In this document: piece by piece, positions 1-8,423 of the stretch
Layout: each line of letters opens with the position of its first letter
Position numbering within the stretch: the first letter of the stretch is position 1
Source of the DNA: DAIOEK01 sp036746315
Lineage (GTDB): Bacteria > Chloroflexota > Anaerolineae > Anaerolineales > Anaerolineaceae
Length of the DNA stretch: 64,000 nt
Reading direction: 5' to 3'
NCBI GenBank assembly: GCA_036746315.1
Contig: DAIOEK010000003.1
Location: forward strand, 1-64,000
Translations under genes and position numbers: made by a program
Notes under the pieces: generated by a model
What the model was told of the DNA's origin: nothing
Seen by the model: only the letters and a program-made list of their open reading frames with translations
Databases searched by the model: none

Positions 1-51
1 CACTGACCTCCGGGTTATGAGCCCGACGAGCTGCCACTGCTCTACCCCGCA
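1..51 (-). tRNA. Initiator tRNA-Met (CAU), 3' end cut by window edge
   Basis: Read on the minus strand, this starts with a GCGGGG acceptor strand at position 51, then TA, a D-arm with GAGC/GCTC, and an anticodon arm with loop CTCATAA. Three consecutive G:C pairs (GGG/CCC) flank the anticodon loop, the hallmark of bacterial initiator tRNAs. The variable loop (AGGTC) follows, and the T-arm and CCA end lie outside the window. Position 1 is U rather than the usual C. Initiator status is inferred from the GGG/CCC stem and D-arm similarity. Confidence 0.9.
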
Positions 52-131
52 TCGCGTCCCCAATAATACCACCTCCAACAAACCCCGTCAAGCCACAGCC
101 TGCGTTATAATCTCATCTGGAGGAACATCCC

Positions 132-1232
132 ATGGAACCCACCCGCCTGCACAAACTTATCCAAGCCTTGCAGCTCACTACATTCAACGCCATCGCCATC
201 AATCCGGGAGCCACACTGACCTACCTCACCGGGATGTCTTTCCACTTAATGGAACGACCCACGCTGCTCTTTGCCACCCGTACCGGCAAAGTTGCCATGC
301 TGCTTCCGCAGTTGGAGGCACAGAAAATTGCCGGGTCCCCCATCAAAGGCTTTTTCTATGGTGATAACCCCGCCGAACGGCTCAACGCGTTGAAGGCGGT
401 TTTTTCCTATCTGGGGTTGAAGAGCGGCGTCATCGGTGTGGAGCCCACACGAATGCGTTACCTCGAGATGAATCTCATGCAGCAGGCAATTTCCACCGTG
501 GAGTTCCTTTCTGCTGAGGGTACACTGACCTCGCTGCGGATAAGCAAAGATGCGGGTGAGATCACCCTGATGCGCAAGGCAGTGGAAATTGCCCAGGCAG
601 CCCTGGCAAACACCTTGCCGGCCATTGCCGTCGGCGTTACGGAGCGCGAAATTGCTGCTGAGTTGGTATTGCAGATGATGAACTTGGGCGGCGACCCCGA
701 ACTCCCCTTTCAGCCAATCGTATCCAGCGGGCCGAACGGGGCGAATCCCCACGCCACACCTTCAGAAAAGAAATTGCAGTCCGGCGAGCTGGTGGTGATC
801 GATTGGGGGGCAGCTTACCAGGGTTACTTCTCAGACCTCACCAGAACACTTGCCATTTCAGAAGTGGAGCCGGAATACCAGAAGATTTATGAACTGGTCA
901 AACAGGCAAACGCCAGCGCGCGGGCAGTGGCACGCCCTGGCATCCCTGCCGGAGATGTGGACCGGGCCGCCCGCCAGGTCATTGAGAACGCCGGCTATGG
1001 CGAGTATTTCAACCACCGGGTTGGACACGGTCTGGGGTTGGAAGCACACGAAGAACCCTACATGTATGCTGAAAACGAACTCATCCTGCAGCCAGGGATG
1101 ACATTTACCATCGAGCCGGGAATATACCTGCCCAACCGCGCCGGGGTGCGCATTGAAGACAACATGGTCATTACCGAAGAAAGTTCCGAAAGCCTGAGTG
1201 ATTTCAATCGCAGTATGATTATTGTGGGTTAA
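132..1232 (+). CDS. M24 family Xaa-Pro aminopeptidase/dipeptidase
   Basis: Cytoplasmic metallopeptidase expected to remove residues next to proline. The N-terminal creatinase-like domain (about residues 5-130) precedes the pita-bread catalytic domain (about 140-366). The five M24 metal ligands are visible: Asp in VIDWGA (about 223), Asp in FSDLTRT, His in VGHGLGLEAHE (about 298), Glu in TIEPG, and Glu in RIEDN. The ATG follows a GGAGGA ribosome site, which fixes the start. At 366 residues it has the usual PepQ/YpdF-like length. Aminopeptidase versus dipeptidase cannot be decided from sequence. The MFS gene follows 24 bases later and may be co-transcribed. Confidence 0.9.
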   Translation: MEPTRLHKLIQALQLTTFNAIAINPGATLTYLTGMSFHLMERPTLLFATRTGKVAMLLPQLEAQKIAGSPIKGFFYGDNPAERLNALKAVFSYLGLKSGVIGVEPTRMRYLEMNLMQQAISTVEFLSAEGTLTSLRISKDAGEITLMRKAVEIAQAALANTLPAIAVGVTEREIAAELVLQMMNLGGDPELPFQPIVSSGPNGANPHATPSEKKLQSGELVVIDWGAAYQGYFSDLTRTLAISEVEPEYQKIYELVKQANASARAVARPGIPAGDVDRAARQVIENAGYGEYFNHRVGHGLGLEAHEEPYMYAENELILQPGMTFTIEPGIYLPNRAGVRIEDNMVITEESSESLSDFNRSMIIVG

Positions 1233-1256
1233 TTTTTTTACCACTGGTTATCACAG

Positions 1257-2417
1257 ATGCTTAAAGACCTGATCCTCGTCATCGTTTCGCTGTTCACCTG
1301 GGGTATCGGGGAAGGGATGTTTTTCTATTTCCAACCCCTGTATCTGCAGCAACTCGGCGCCAGCCCGGTCGCCATTGGTTCGATTGTCGGCGGCACCGGT
1401 ATTCTGCTGGTTCTTACCCAGATCCCGGCCGGGTACCTGGGCGACCGCTTCGGCAGGCGTCAATTTCTCTGGTTATCCTGGGTAATCGGATGTATTGCCA
1501 CCTGGGTCATGGCAGCCTCCAACAGCCTGCCATTTTTTGTCATCGGGATTTTGCTTTATGGGCTGACCGGCTTTGTAACGCCGCCGTTGAACAGTTACCT
1601 TACCCATGCCAGGGGAAAGTGGACAGTGGCGCAGGTGATTGCCGCCGCTTCCGCTGCCTATAACCTGGGCGCCGTTGCCGGACCATCCATCGGGGGCGCC
1701 ATCGCAGAGCAACACGGCATCAAAACGCTTTACTTTGTTGCCGCGGGAATTTTCCTCGTATCCACCGTCATGATCTTCTTCATTGACAGGCAGCCGGTTG
1801 AGAATCGACCGCACGAAGGGAATTCCAGTCAACTGCTCAAGAATTCGCGTTTCATTGCCCTGCTCGGCGTGGTGTTTATCACCCTGTTTGCCACCTATCT
1901 GCCCCAACCGCTGGCGCAGAACTTCCTGCAGAACGAAAAAAGCGTTTCACTCAGCAATATCGGGCTGCTTGGCTCGATAGCCAGTTTGGGTAATGCGGTT
2001 CTCATTCTTGGGTTGGGCAACCTGCGTTCGCGAAAAGGATTCCTGGTCGGGCAATCCGCCGTGCTGGTCTTTGCGCTCGCCTTATGGCTGGGCAGCGGCA
2101 TGCCGTGGTTCATGGTAGGCTACTTCCTGATGGGCGGGTATAAAGCGCTGCGCTCCCTGTCTCTGGCACTGTCGCGACCACTCATCCACGCCTCACAGAT
2201 GGGAATGGCTTACGGATTCATCGATACGGTAGCATCAATTGCCATTATTCTCTCCCCCGGGCTGGCAGGTTTGCTATACGAAATCAGCCCCGCCCTGATG
2301 TTCCCTGTCTCCGTCATATTAATCGGAATATCCATCGTCCTCGCCCTGATTTTTATCCCCGTACAAGAGCAGACGATGGATGACGTACCCGTAATATTGG
2401 AAAACAGCGCAAAATAA
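1257..2417 (+). CDS. MFS transporter, substrate unknown
   Basis: A 386-residue integral membrane protein with about twelve hydrophobic segments. The MFS loop 2-3 signature is visible as GYLGDRFGRR near residue 60. This is a single-polypeptide secondary transporter of the inner membrane, often an exporter of small molecules. The substrate cannot be told from sequence. It starts 24 bases after the M24 peptidase stop on the same strand and has only a weak ribosome site, so translation may be coupled. It converges on the minus-strand PAP2-like gene. Confidence 0.85.
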   Translation: MLKDLILVIVSLFTWGIGEGMFFYFQPLYLQQLGASPVAIGSIVGGTGILLVLTQIPAGYLGDRFGRRQFLWLSWVIGCIATWVMAASNSLPFFVIGILLYGLTGFVTPPLNSYLTHARGKWTVAQVIAAASAAYNLGAVAGPSIGGAIAEQHGIKTLYFVAAGIFLVSTVMIFFIDRQPVENRPHEGNSSQLLKNSRFIALLGVVFITLFATYLPQPLAQNFLQNEKSVSLSNIGLLGSIASLGNAVLILGLGNLRSRKGFLVGQSAVLVFALALWLGSGMPWFMVGYFLMGGYKALRSLSLALSRPLIHASQMGMAYGFIDTVASIAIILSPGLAGLLYEISPALMFPVSVILIGISIVLALIFIPVQEQTMDDVPVILENSAK

Positions 2418-2424
2418 GGTTCGG

Positions 2425-3057
2425 CTAGATCAACACCAGCAGGATCATCGAAAGCCCCAACGCCGTACCTGCTGCGGTTTGCATAAAGGTATGCCTGCGC
2501 AACCGCAAACGCGACCAAACCACCACCGGCACCAATAAAAAGGTCAGCCATGCAGAAGCGCCAACCACTACGGTACACAGCGAGCAAAAGCTGCTTGCCG
2601 CCAGAGCATGGCCGCTGATCTTCCATTTCAGAGTAATCAGGAACAACAGCAGTAACTGTCCCAAACCGATCAAAACCAAGCCAAGGAATATGGTCGGGGG
2701 GTGCAGCGTCAGCAGCAAACCGAAGGATAGCAACGCCATTCCTACCATCAAAATCATCGGGCGAATGCGTTGTCTTCGGATGGGAATATGAAAATCAGAG
2801 ACCTTGCCTTTGCGGACCAGCAAAAGAACATACCCCGTGGGGATGCCTACGGTCAAAGCCAGAAACGATACCACCCACAACCAGGCTCCCGGCATGGCAA
2901 CCTCAATGGCGGCGACAACAATGCAAGCCGCGCCCAACACGGGAGGGCTGAACACATCGGATATCACCTTGGCAGTTTTGCTCAATCGCGATCGCTTGAT
3001 CTCGATTTCGCTCAAAGGCACTGTTTTGGTATTGTATAGCTCAATAGCAGACATCAT
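2425..3057 (-). CDS. PAP2-like (phosphatidic acid phosphatase-related) membrane protein
   Basis: A 210-residue protein with about five or six membrane segments. It keeps landmarks of the PAP2 superfamily: a KVSDFHIPIRRQRIRP stretch resembling the first phosphatase motif (KxxxxxxRP), a central SGH, and a late RLRLRRHTFMQTAAGT stretch resembling the third motif (RxxxxxHxxxD) with the final Asp replaced. The family dephosphorylates lipid phosphates or pyrophosphates at the membrane. Because the third motif is degenerate, activity is uncertain. Two adjacent ATG codons (3057, 3054) follow an AGGTGAT ribosome site. Confidence 0.65.
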   Translation of the reverse strand: MMSAIELYNTKTVPLSEIEIKRSRLSKTAKVISDVFSPPVLGAACIVVAAIEVAMPGAWLWVVSFLALTVGIPTGYVLLLVRKGKVSDFHIPIRRQRIRPMILMVGMALLSFGLLLTLHPPTIFLGLVLIGLGQLLLLFLITLKWKISGHALAASSFCSLCTVVVGASAWLTFLLVPVVVWSRLRLRRHTFMQTAAGTALGLSMILLVLI

Positions 3058-3202
3058 ATCACCTGAACAATCTACCCATTGTACCCTGTATCATCGGCAC
3101 GGCAAGAGTTTTCTGAACATCTTCAGCATACAACGCAACTGTCAACATTCTGATAAAATGCGGTTAAATTACGGATAAAGAATTGTTAAGGATGAGTTTA
3201 CA

Positions 3203-3835
3203 ATGACGTTGACAATTGAATCTTACACACTGGGTCCGCTGGAAAACAGAACTGTGCTTTGCTGTAATTCAGCCAATCAGAATGCCATCATCATAGACCC
3301 GGCTTATGGCGCCGAAGAAATATTGGCGGATATCAAGCAAAATGGGCTTCAGCTGACCGCCATCTACCTGACCCATGCCCATTTTGACCATATAGCAGGT
3401 GCTGCGGAGTTATACCGGCAAACTCCCGGAGGCATTCCCATCCACCTGCACTCCGGGGATCTGGTCTGGTGGAATCAAGGCGGAGGGGCACGGGAATTCG
3501 GTTTTCATATCGATAACGATGTGCCCGTGGTCGCCGACCTCGATCCACTGCCCGTCATCGACCTGGGCGGCTCCATAATGCAGGTCCGCTTCACCCCGGG
3601 GCATACACCCGGGCACGTGATCTTTTATCTGCCTGAAATTAATACCGCTGCCGTCGGAGATGTGATCTTCCGAATGGGGGTGGGGCGCACCGACCTGCCG
3701 GGCGGTGATGGACGCACGCTGATCCACAGCATCCAAACCCAGGTACTCACCCTGCCCGACGAGACTATTCTCCTGCCGGGGCATGGGCTCGAGACAACCG
3801 TGGGGTTTGAGCGTTTGAATAACCCGTTTTTCTAA
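3203..3835 (+). CDS. Metallo-beta-lactamase-fold hydrolase, glyoxalase II-like
   Basis: A 210-residue single-domain protein of the MBL fold. The zinc motif THAHFDH is at about residue 57, followed by HTPGHV (about 134), the bridging Asp in AVGDVIF, and the C-terminal His in LPGHG. This arrangement is typical of hydroxyacylglutathione-hydrolase-like enzymes that hydrolyse thioesters such as S-lactoylglutathione or related low-molecular-weight thiol adducts. It lacks the C-terminal helical domain of true glyoxalase II, so the substrate is open. An AAGGATGAG ribosome site precedes the ATG. The gene is monocistronic between divergent and convergent neighbours. Confidence 0.85.
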   Translation: MTLTIESYTLGPLENRTVLCCNSANQNAIIIDPAYGAEEILADIKQNGLQLTAIYLTHAHFDHIAGAAELYRQTPGGIPIHLHSGDLVWWNQGGGAREFGFHIDNDVPVVADLDPLPVIDLGGSIMQVRFTPGHTPGHVIFYLPEINTAAVGDVIFRMGVGRTDLPGGDGRTLIHSIQTQVLTLPDETILLPGHGLETTVGFERLNNPFF

Positions 3836-3839
3836 GAAA

Positions 3840-4889
3840 CTACCGGGTAAGACTCCAGACCGGGTAGAGAGGTGAATTAAACAGATCATCCTGATAACTG
3901 AAAGTCAATTGCGTCTCATCACTCCCATCCAGGTTGATGCTGAATAATTCCGCTCCATTCTTGCCATCATACATACGGTAAGAACTATATATCAGCTTCT
4001 TGCCGTCCGGGCTCCAGGCGGGATGCTTGTTGTATCCACCACAGCCCTCCGGATGCTCGGTGACCTGACGCATCCCCGAACCATCCGCATTCATTACATA
4101 CACTTCGAACTTGCAGCCGGCAGGTTCGCCATCTAGGGCGATCATCTTTCCGTCAGGAGACCAAACCGGATAGTGTAACGGTCCCGCCTGGAGCAATTGC
4201 AGATCGCTGCCATTCGGATGGGATTTGTATATTCCCGCCTGACCTCCCCCGAAACAGGAGAACAACAGCCATTGGCCATCGGGTGACCAGTCGGGGTAAA
4301 TGCAGCTCGAAGCTTTTATTTTTTCAAATTCGACTATTGAAACTTCACCGGTGTTGAGATCCATGGTTTCCAGATGATGGGTGCTTTCCTCCGGCACAGT
4401 GTAGACAATGGACGTTCCATCCGGCGAGAAGGCAGGATAGAATTCCTCCGCTTCGGTAAAGGTGATCTGCTGCTGGTCGCTGCCATCCGGATTCATGAGG
4501 TAGATATCCCTGCCGCCGTTTCGGTCGGAAATAAAGACGATCTTCTGCCCGTCATCAGACCAATTCGGCTCGTTATCTTCTCCTCTGGTTTTGGTAAGGC
4601 AGACGATATTGCTGCCATCTGGCTGCATCGATAGAATCTCCCGACCCGAGCCCGGCACACACCAGGCAACCGCCACAAAAGCGATCGGGTTGGCTACCGC
4701 CAAAGCAGGGCCGGAGGTGTCATCTGCTGTCTGGGCTGTATCTTCTCCGGGGTTCTGCGGAGGCAGTTCCGGATGGGTGGTAATTTCTTGGGACGTCTCA
4801 GTTGCCTCATCATGATTGAATATTGGACCCACCGAGCATGCCAGCATGGTACTGATAACAAATACAAAAACCATGATCCGCTGTTTCAT
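3840..4889 (-). CDS. TolB-like beta-propeller lipoprotein
   Basis: The start at 4889 is preferred over an upstream in-frame codon because a GGGAGGG ribosome site sits just before it and the product then begins with a clean lipoprotein signal: KQR, hydrophobic core, lipobox TMLACS. The mature protein has a Thr/Ser/Pro-rich linker followed by six or so WD40/PD40 repeats of the form PDGSD...P.WSPDGKKI.Y, as in the TolB propeller. It is probably membrane-anchored outside the cell and may bind proteins or glycans. No Pal/Tol partners are nearby, so a Tol-system role is not supported. Confidence 0.8.
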   Translation of the reverse strand: MKQRIMVFVFVISTMLACSVGPIFNHDEATETSQEITTHPELPPQNPGEDTAQTADDTSGPALAVANPIAFVAVAWCVPGSGREILSMQPDGSNIVCLTKTRGEDNEPNWSDDGQKIVFISDRNGGRDIYLMNPDGSDQQQITFTEAEEFYPAFSPDGTSIVYTVPEESTHHLETMDLNTGEVSIVEFEKIKASSCIYPDWSPDGQWLLFSCFGGGQAGIYKSHPNGSDLQLLQAGPLHYPVWSPDGKMIALDGEPAGCKFEVYVMNADGSGMRQVTEHPEGCGGYNKHPAWSPDGKKLIYSSYRMYDGKNGAELFSINLDGSDETQLTFSYQDDLFNSPLYPVWSLTR

Positions 4890-5001
4890 AAACCCTCCCA
4901 GGAAACAGAATATACACGGTCGGAGTATACAATCCCCACCGCCAGGCAAGACAAGTTGCAATATCTATTATAGGAAGAAACTTCCGGTATGCAAAAGGGC
5001 G

Positions 5002-5697
5002 CTACGCCACCTGCATCCACCAGATGCCAGTACATTCCGGCAGTACCCTGGAATTGCTGGCTTGAATCTGATCTGCCATCTCTTCGCCAAAGAAAAAGCC
5101 GCTCAACGCCTTTGCCTGCTCAACAGATTCGAACAGATAGTCGGTGCGAATCCAGCGTTTGGCGAAACCCTGCTCATCCAGAAATTGAAAGTAATCCAGC
5201 AGATGCGCCGGTGGAGTGGGTTCGGTAAACCCGGTGCCCTGGGTTTCGACCAAAATGATCCATCCGCCCGGGCGCAAAATCCGTTTCATCTCCCGAATTG
5301 CTTTGGTAACCTCAACCCGCCAATCGCCTTCATCCCAGGCTACCAGGTAGCAAACACTCCAGCCCGAAATGACCACATCCACCGAATGGTCTGCCACCGG
5401 CAGGGAGCGGTGATCGGCAGTTTTCAACTGCCAGTTCGTGGTACCCATCTCCTGAAGTTTTTCCCTGGCAACCTCGAGCATGGCATCCTCACGGTCAAAA
5501 GCCTGGATGGAACGGACCAAAGGTGAAAGCATGCAGGTAAAACGTCCTGTTCCGGCGCCGGCATCCACCACATCCGTACCTTCCCAGGTGGTGATCTCCT
5601 GTAACGCTTTCAACAGATTGCCCTCGTAATCTTCGTGCATGATCAACGGATCATAGTTTTCCGCATGGCTCTGGTAAATCTCTTTATGATCGGTCAT
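5002..5697 (-). CDS. Class I SAM-dependent methyltransferase
   Basis: A 231-residue protein with the Rossmann SAM-binding motif I VVDAGAGTGRFT (about residue 40), acidic motif II around AFDRED, and the post-motif LRPGGWIILVE of UbiE/type-11 methyltransferases. The substrate is unknown. The long SFEQ-type C-terminal part and the tandem acidic/aromatic residues do not point to a known small-molecule class. The gene stands alone between the TolB-like lipoprotein and the RNase Y terminator. Confidence 0.85.
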   Translation of the reverse strand: MTDHKEIYQSHAENYDPLIMHEDYEGNLLKALQEITTWEGTDVVDAGAGTGRFTCMLSPLVRSIQAFDREDAMLEVAREKLQEMGTTNWQLKTADHRSLPVADHSVDVVISGWSVCYLVAWDEGDWRVEVTKAIREMKRILRPGGWIILVETQGTGFTEPTPPAHLLDYFQFLDEQGFAKRWIRTDYLFESVEQAKALSGFFFGEEMADQIQASNSRVLPECTGIWWMQVA

Positions 5698-5721
5698 TCA
5701 GGCTCCAGTCTGTGCTCAATT

Positions 5722-5748
5722 CAAAAGAAGGTGGCTATAGCCACCTTC
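5722..5748 (-). terminator. Rho-independent terminator of the recX-rny operon
   Basis: A perfect 9-bp stem GAAGGTGGC / GCCACCTTC with a 4-base TATA loop is followed on the minus strand by TTTT. It lies 19 bases past the rny stop codon. Confidence 0.85.
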
Positions 5749-5766
5749 CTTCTGTTTTATATCGGT

Positions 5767-7305
5767 TTATCGTGCGTAATCGATGGACCGTGTCTCGCGA
5801 ATAACGGTAACCTTGATCTGCCCGGGATATTGCATGGTATCTTCGATTTTCTTCGCCACATCTCTGGCAAGGCGGGTGGCTTCAAGATCATCGATGTCTT
5901 CAGGGCGGACAATGATGCGTACTTCGCGTCCCGCCTGAATGGCATAACTCTGCTGCACGCCCTTATAGGAATTGGCGATCTCTTCGAGCGCGCGCAGACG
6001 TTTGATGTATTGTTCCAGGTCTTCACGGCGGGCACCGGGGCGGGCGCCGGAAATGGCATCGGCAGCTTCCACGATGACCGCTTCCACTGTTTCCTGGTCG
6101 ACTTCATGGTGATGGGAGGCAATCGCATTCACCACCTTCGCATTCACCCCGTTGCGTTTGGCAAATTCAGCGCCGATCTGCGCGTGGGTGCCATCCACAT
6201 TGTGGTCAAGCGCTTTGCCGAGATCGTGCAGCAGCGCTCCGGCTTTGGCAATTTCAATGTTGGCACCCAATTCAGCCGCGAGAATGGCAGCAATCTTGGA
6301 AACCTCCACTGCATGGGCAAGCTGATTTTGCCCGTAAGAGGTGCGATATTTCAACCGCCCGAGCACCTTGGTAACTTCGGGGTGAAGTCCGGCAACGCCA
6401 GCTTCGAATGCGGCTGATTCACCGGCTTCGGCGATGATGCGTTCGACCTCTTTGGTTGTATCCGCCAAAATTTTCTCAATATATGCCGGATGAATACGCC
6501 CATCCAGAATGAGCTTTTCCAATGAGCGGCGGGCAATCTCACGCCTGACCGGGTCAAAGCAGGAGATGGTGACCGCTTCGGGGGTGTCATCCACAATTAC
6601 ATCCACACCGGTAAGCTGTTCGAAAGCGCGGATGTTGCGCCCGTTACGACCAACAATGCGCCCCTTCATTTCTTCATTCGGCAGCGGCACCACCGAGGTG
6701 ACAACTTCCGCCACCTGGTCTGAAGCCACCCGCTGGATCGCATCTGCAATCAATTCACGGGCGCGGCGTTCGCCATCTTCCCGCGCTTCGGTTTCGATCT
6801 GGCGAATGATGCGCGCCATATCAGAACGGGCGTCCTTCTCGACCTCGGTAAGCAGCACCTGGCGGGCTTCTTCCACGGTCATCTGACCGATTTTTTGAAG
6901 CTCCTCGATCTGCTGGGTGTACATCTTTTCAACTTCGTTAGCCCGTTTGTCGAGTGTACTCTGGCGCTTGTTGATCTGCTGTTCGCGCTGCTCCATTTTC
7001 TCAACGCGCGTATCCAGCTCCGTACGGCGCTTCTGCATGCGGTCTTCTTCGCGGCTCAGGTCAGTGCGGCGGCGGCCAATTTCTTCCTCGGCGTTTTTCA
7101 ATACCTTCAGCGCATCATCCTTCGCCTGAAGTTCAACCGTCTTGGCACTTTCCTTGGCTTTCTGCAGAATAATTTCAGCCTTTTGCTGCGTGTCTTTTTG
7201 TTTGGCTTCCACCTGCGACTTGTAATAAAAATAACCTGCTGCCGCGCCGACAACCAAGGCAATCACACCTATGATAATCAAAACTCCTAAAGATCCTGGT
7301 CCCAT
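5767..7305 (-). CDS. rny: Ribonuclease Y
   Basis: Membrane-anchored endoribonuclease that starts mRNA decay in many bacteria lacking RNase E. The 512-residue protein has the standard order: N-terminal transmembrane helix (about 5-25), long charged coiled coil (about 30-190), KH RNA-binding domain with the GRNGRNIR loop (about 220), and HD phosphodiesterase domain with HAVEVSKI and the catalytic HDLGKALDH (about 355), ending in the conserved family tail. All key residues are intact. It is the second gene of an operon with recX, 14 bases downstream of it, and is followed by a strong terminator. Confidence 0.96.
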   Translation of the reverse strand: MGPGSLGVLIIIGVIALVVGAAAGYFYYKSQVEAKQKDTQQKAEIILQKAKESAKTVELQAKDDALKVLKNAEEEIGRRRTDLSREEDRMQKRRTELDTRVEKMEQREQQINKRQSTLDKRANEVEKMYTQQIEELQKIGQMTVEEARQVLLTEVEKDARSDMARIIRQIETEAREDGERRARELIADAIQRVASDQVAEVVTSVVPLPNEEMKGRIVGRNGRNIRAFEQLTGVDVIVDDTPEAVTISCFDPVRREIARRSLEKLILDGRIHPAYIEKILADTTKEVERIIAEAGESAAFEAGVAGLHPEVTKVLGRLKYRTSYGQNQLAHAVEVSKIAAILAAELGANIEIAKAGALLHDLGKALDHNVDGTHAQIGAEFAKRNGVNAKVVNAIASHHHEVDQETVEAVIVEAADAISGARPGARREDLEQYIKRLRALEEIANSYKGVQQSYAIQAGREVRIIVRPEDIDDLEATRLARDVAKKIEDTMQYPGQIKVTVIRETRSIDYAR

Positions 7306-7319
7306 AAATCACCTTCTCA

Positions 7320-7964
7320 TTATTTATCTGGTAGTGCGCCATCCCTGATCTCTGCCCAAACGATCGGCAATACCTCACGGATGGATTCATATGAAAATCC
7401 TCGCCGCAACAGGAAGGCTGCACAATGCTGGCGGAACGTTTCGTACGTATCGTTCTTCCAGCGCCGGCTGGCTTTTTGCGCAGCAGATAGTGCCAGCTGC
7501 GTATCAGAGCCAATCCCTGACAGGGCTTTATCAATCTGCGGAGGCTGGATGCCCTTCATTTGCAATTCCCGGGCAATCCACTTTTTGCTCCGCGGGCGGA
7601 AAACCTGGCGCGATTCAGCCCACGAGGAGGCAAAGCGCTGGTCATCCACCATTCTTTCTTCTTCTAAACGTGCAATCACTTGATCGATTTGATCAGTGGT
7701 ATATCCTTTTTGAAGCAGCCGGTCGAGGATCTCCTGCTTCGACCGCAGCCGGTAAGATAAAAACCGCAGTGCAGAAAGATAAGCCGATTCTGCGGTATCG
7801 CGGGCAACGATCTCCCGAATTTTTTCATCCGAAAGTTCCTGCCCCACCTGCAGCCACGCGCCCACCAGCCGATCCACGCCAAATGCGAATTCACCTTCCA
7901 CTTCGACATTCAGGCGGTTTGGATTCTTCTTTTGCGCCGAGAGTGCAGTTATCCTACCAGCCAT
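7320..7964 (-). CDS. recX: RecX-family regulatory protein
   Basis: RecX proteins bind RecA filaments and limit recombinase activity. The 214-residue product has the N-terminal ITALSAQKKNPNRLNVEVEGEFAFGV stretch (interrupted here only by my reading of the motif) and the three-helix repeats of the family, with LSYRLRSKQEIL and WAESRQVFRPRS type signatures. The ATG at 7964 gives the expected family N-terminus but has no good ribosome site: the nearest purine run lies about 16 bases upstream inside a hairpin. recA is not adjacent. The gene precedes rny in one operon and follows the candidate structured RNA and its terminator. Confidence 0.88.
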   Translation of the reverse strand: MAGRITALSAQKKNPNRLNVEVEGEFAFGVDRLVGAWLQVGQELSDEKIREIVARDTAESAYLSALRFLSYRLRSKQEILDRLLQKGYTTDQIDQVIARLEEERMVDDQRFASSWAESRQVFRPRSKKWIARELQMKGIQPPQIDKALSGIGSDTQLALSAAQKASRRWKNDTYETFRQHCAAFLLRRGFSYESIREVLPIVWAEIRDGALPDK

Positions 7965-7971
7965 TATTAAT

Positions 7972-8003
7972 CAAAAATGCCACCCTGCCCTACCGGAGGT
8001 GGC
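7972..8003 (-). terminator. Terminator or attenuator hairpin just before recX
   Basis: On the minus strand a 6-bp GCCACC/GGTGGC stem with a 20-base loop region is followed by ATTTTT. It sits 8 bases upstream of the recX start codon, so it would end the upstream RNA or act as an attenuator for recX-rny. Confidence 0.55.
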
Positions 8004-8303
8004 TGTGAATGAGATTATTTGGAATTGCAGACTGCGGCGGATTTCTCCGCCGGTTCATTACCGGGTTTAGCTTTAACCTGTCATAGGTTTAAATTCCAAT
8101 CAGTACGCATTTTACATGTCTGAGATGCGGAATGATTGCAAACGACATATTCCCAGAACAAAACACGGACGATCAATAATTACGCTCCAACACCGGCAAT
8201 TTTTTCATCTCTAAACCATGCGAAGGTTTAGGTCCAACAATCCAGATAATACTCAAAGCACAGCCGAGGAAAACGCTCCTCAGGCAGAATATTATGATAT
8301 TAC
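7972..8303 (-). ncRNA. Candidate structured non-coding RNA, about 330 nt, family not recognised
   Basis: No convincing gene occupies this interval, but the minus strand is rich in local pairings in transcript order. An ATAATATTC/GAGTATTAT helix encloses a CTGAGGA/TCCTCGG hairpin. Next come a 7-bp CTAAACC/GGTTTAG hairpin and a possible H-type pseudoknot (GGAAT and ATGTC pairing with later ATTCC and GACAT). Last is a helix TTGGAATT/AATTCCAA enclosing three hairpins, one being CGGCGGA-GAAA-TCCGCCG with a GNRA tetraloop. A sigma-70-like promoter lies upstream and a T-tailed hairpin closes it. I see none of the conserved blocks of RNase P RNA, tmRNA, SRP RNA or 6S RNA. It could also be a long recX leader. 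Confidence 0.45.
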
Positions 8304-8309
8304 AGGTAT

Positions 8310-8340
8310 ATTATACATGAATTATGCCAAATGTCGTCAA
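8310..8340 (-). promoter_or_regulatory. Sigma-70-like promoter for the structured RNA/recX leader
   Basis: Minus-strand -35 TTGACG (8340-8335) and -10 TATAAT (8315-8310) have a 19-base spacer, slightly longer than ideal. Transcription would begin near 8303, pointing to recX. Confidence 0.5.
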
Positions 8341-8423
8341 GCGCAAGAAAAATGTTTTGCTAAAATTAATTTGCTGGTGTTTTTATTGCAACCATGCTGC
8401 GAGAATCAACCTGCGGAGCTGAT

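Noticed and set aside
17..364. Plus-strand open frame over the tRNA and the M24 peptidase start
   Set aside because: It overlaps the initiator tRNA and the well-supported peptidase gene and has no domain.
7972..8303. tmRNA, RNase P RNA, SRP RNA or 6S RNA
   Set aside because: No tag-peptide frame or CCA-type end, no RNase P core blocks, no SRP tetraloop signature, and no 6S-type single bubble. I cannot exclude a divergent form.
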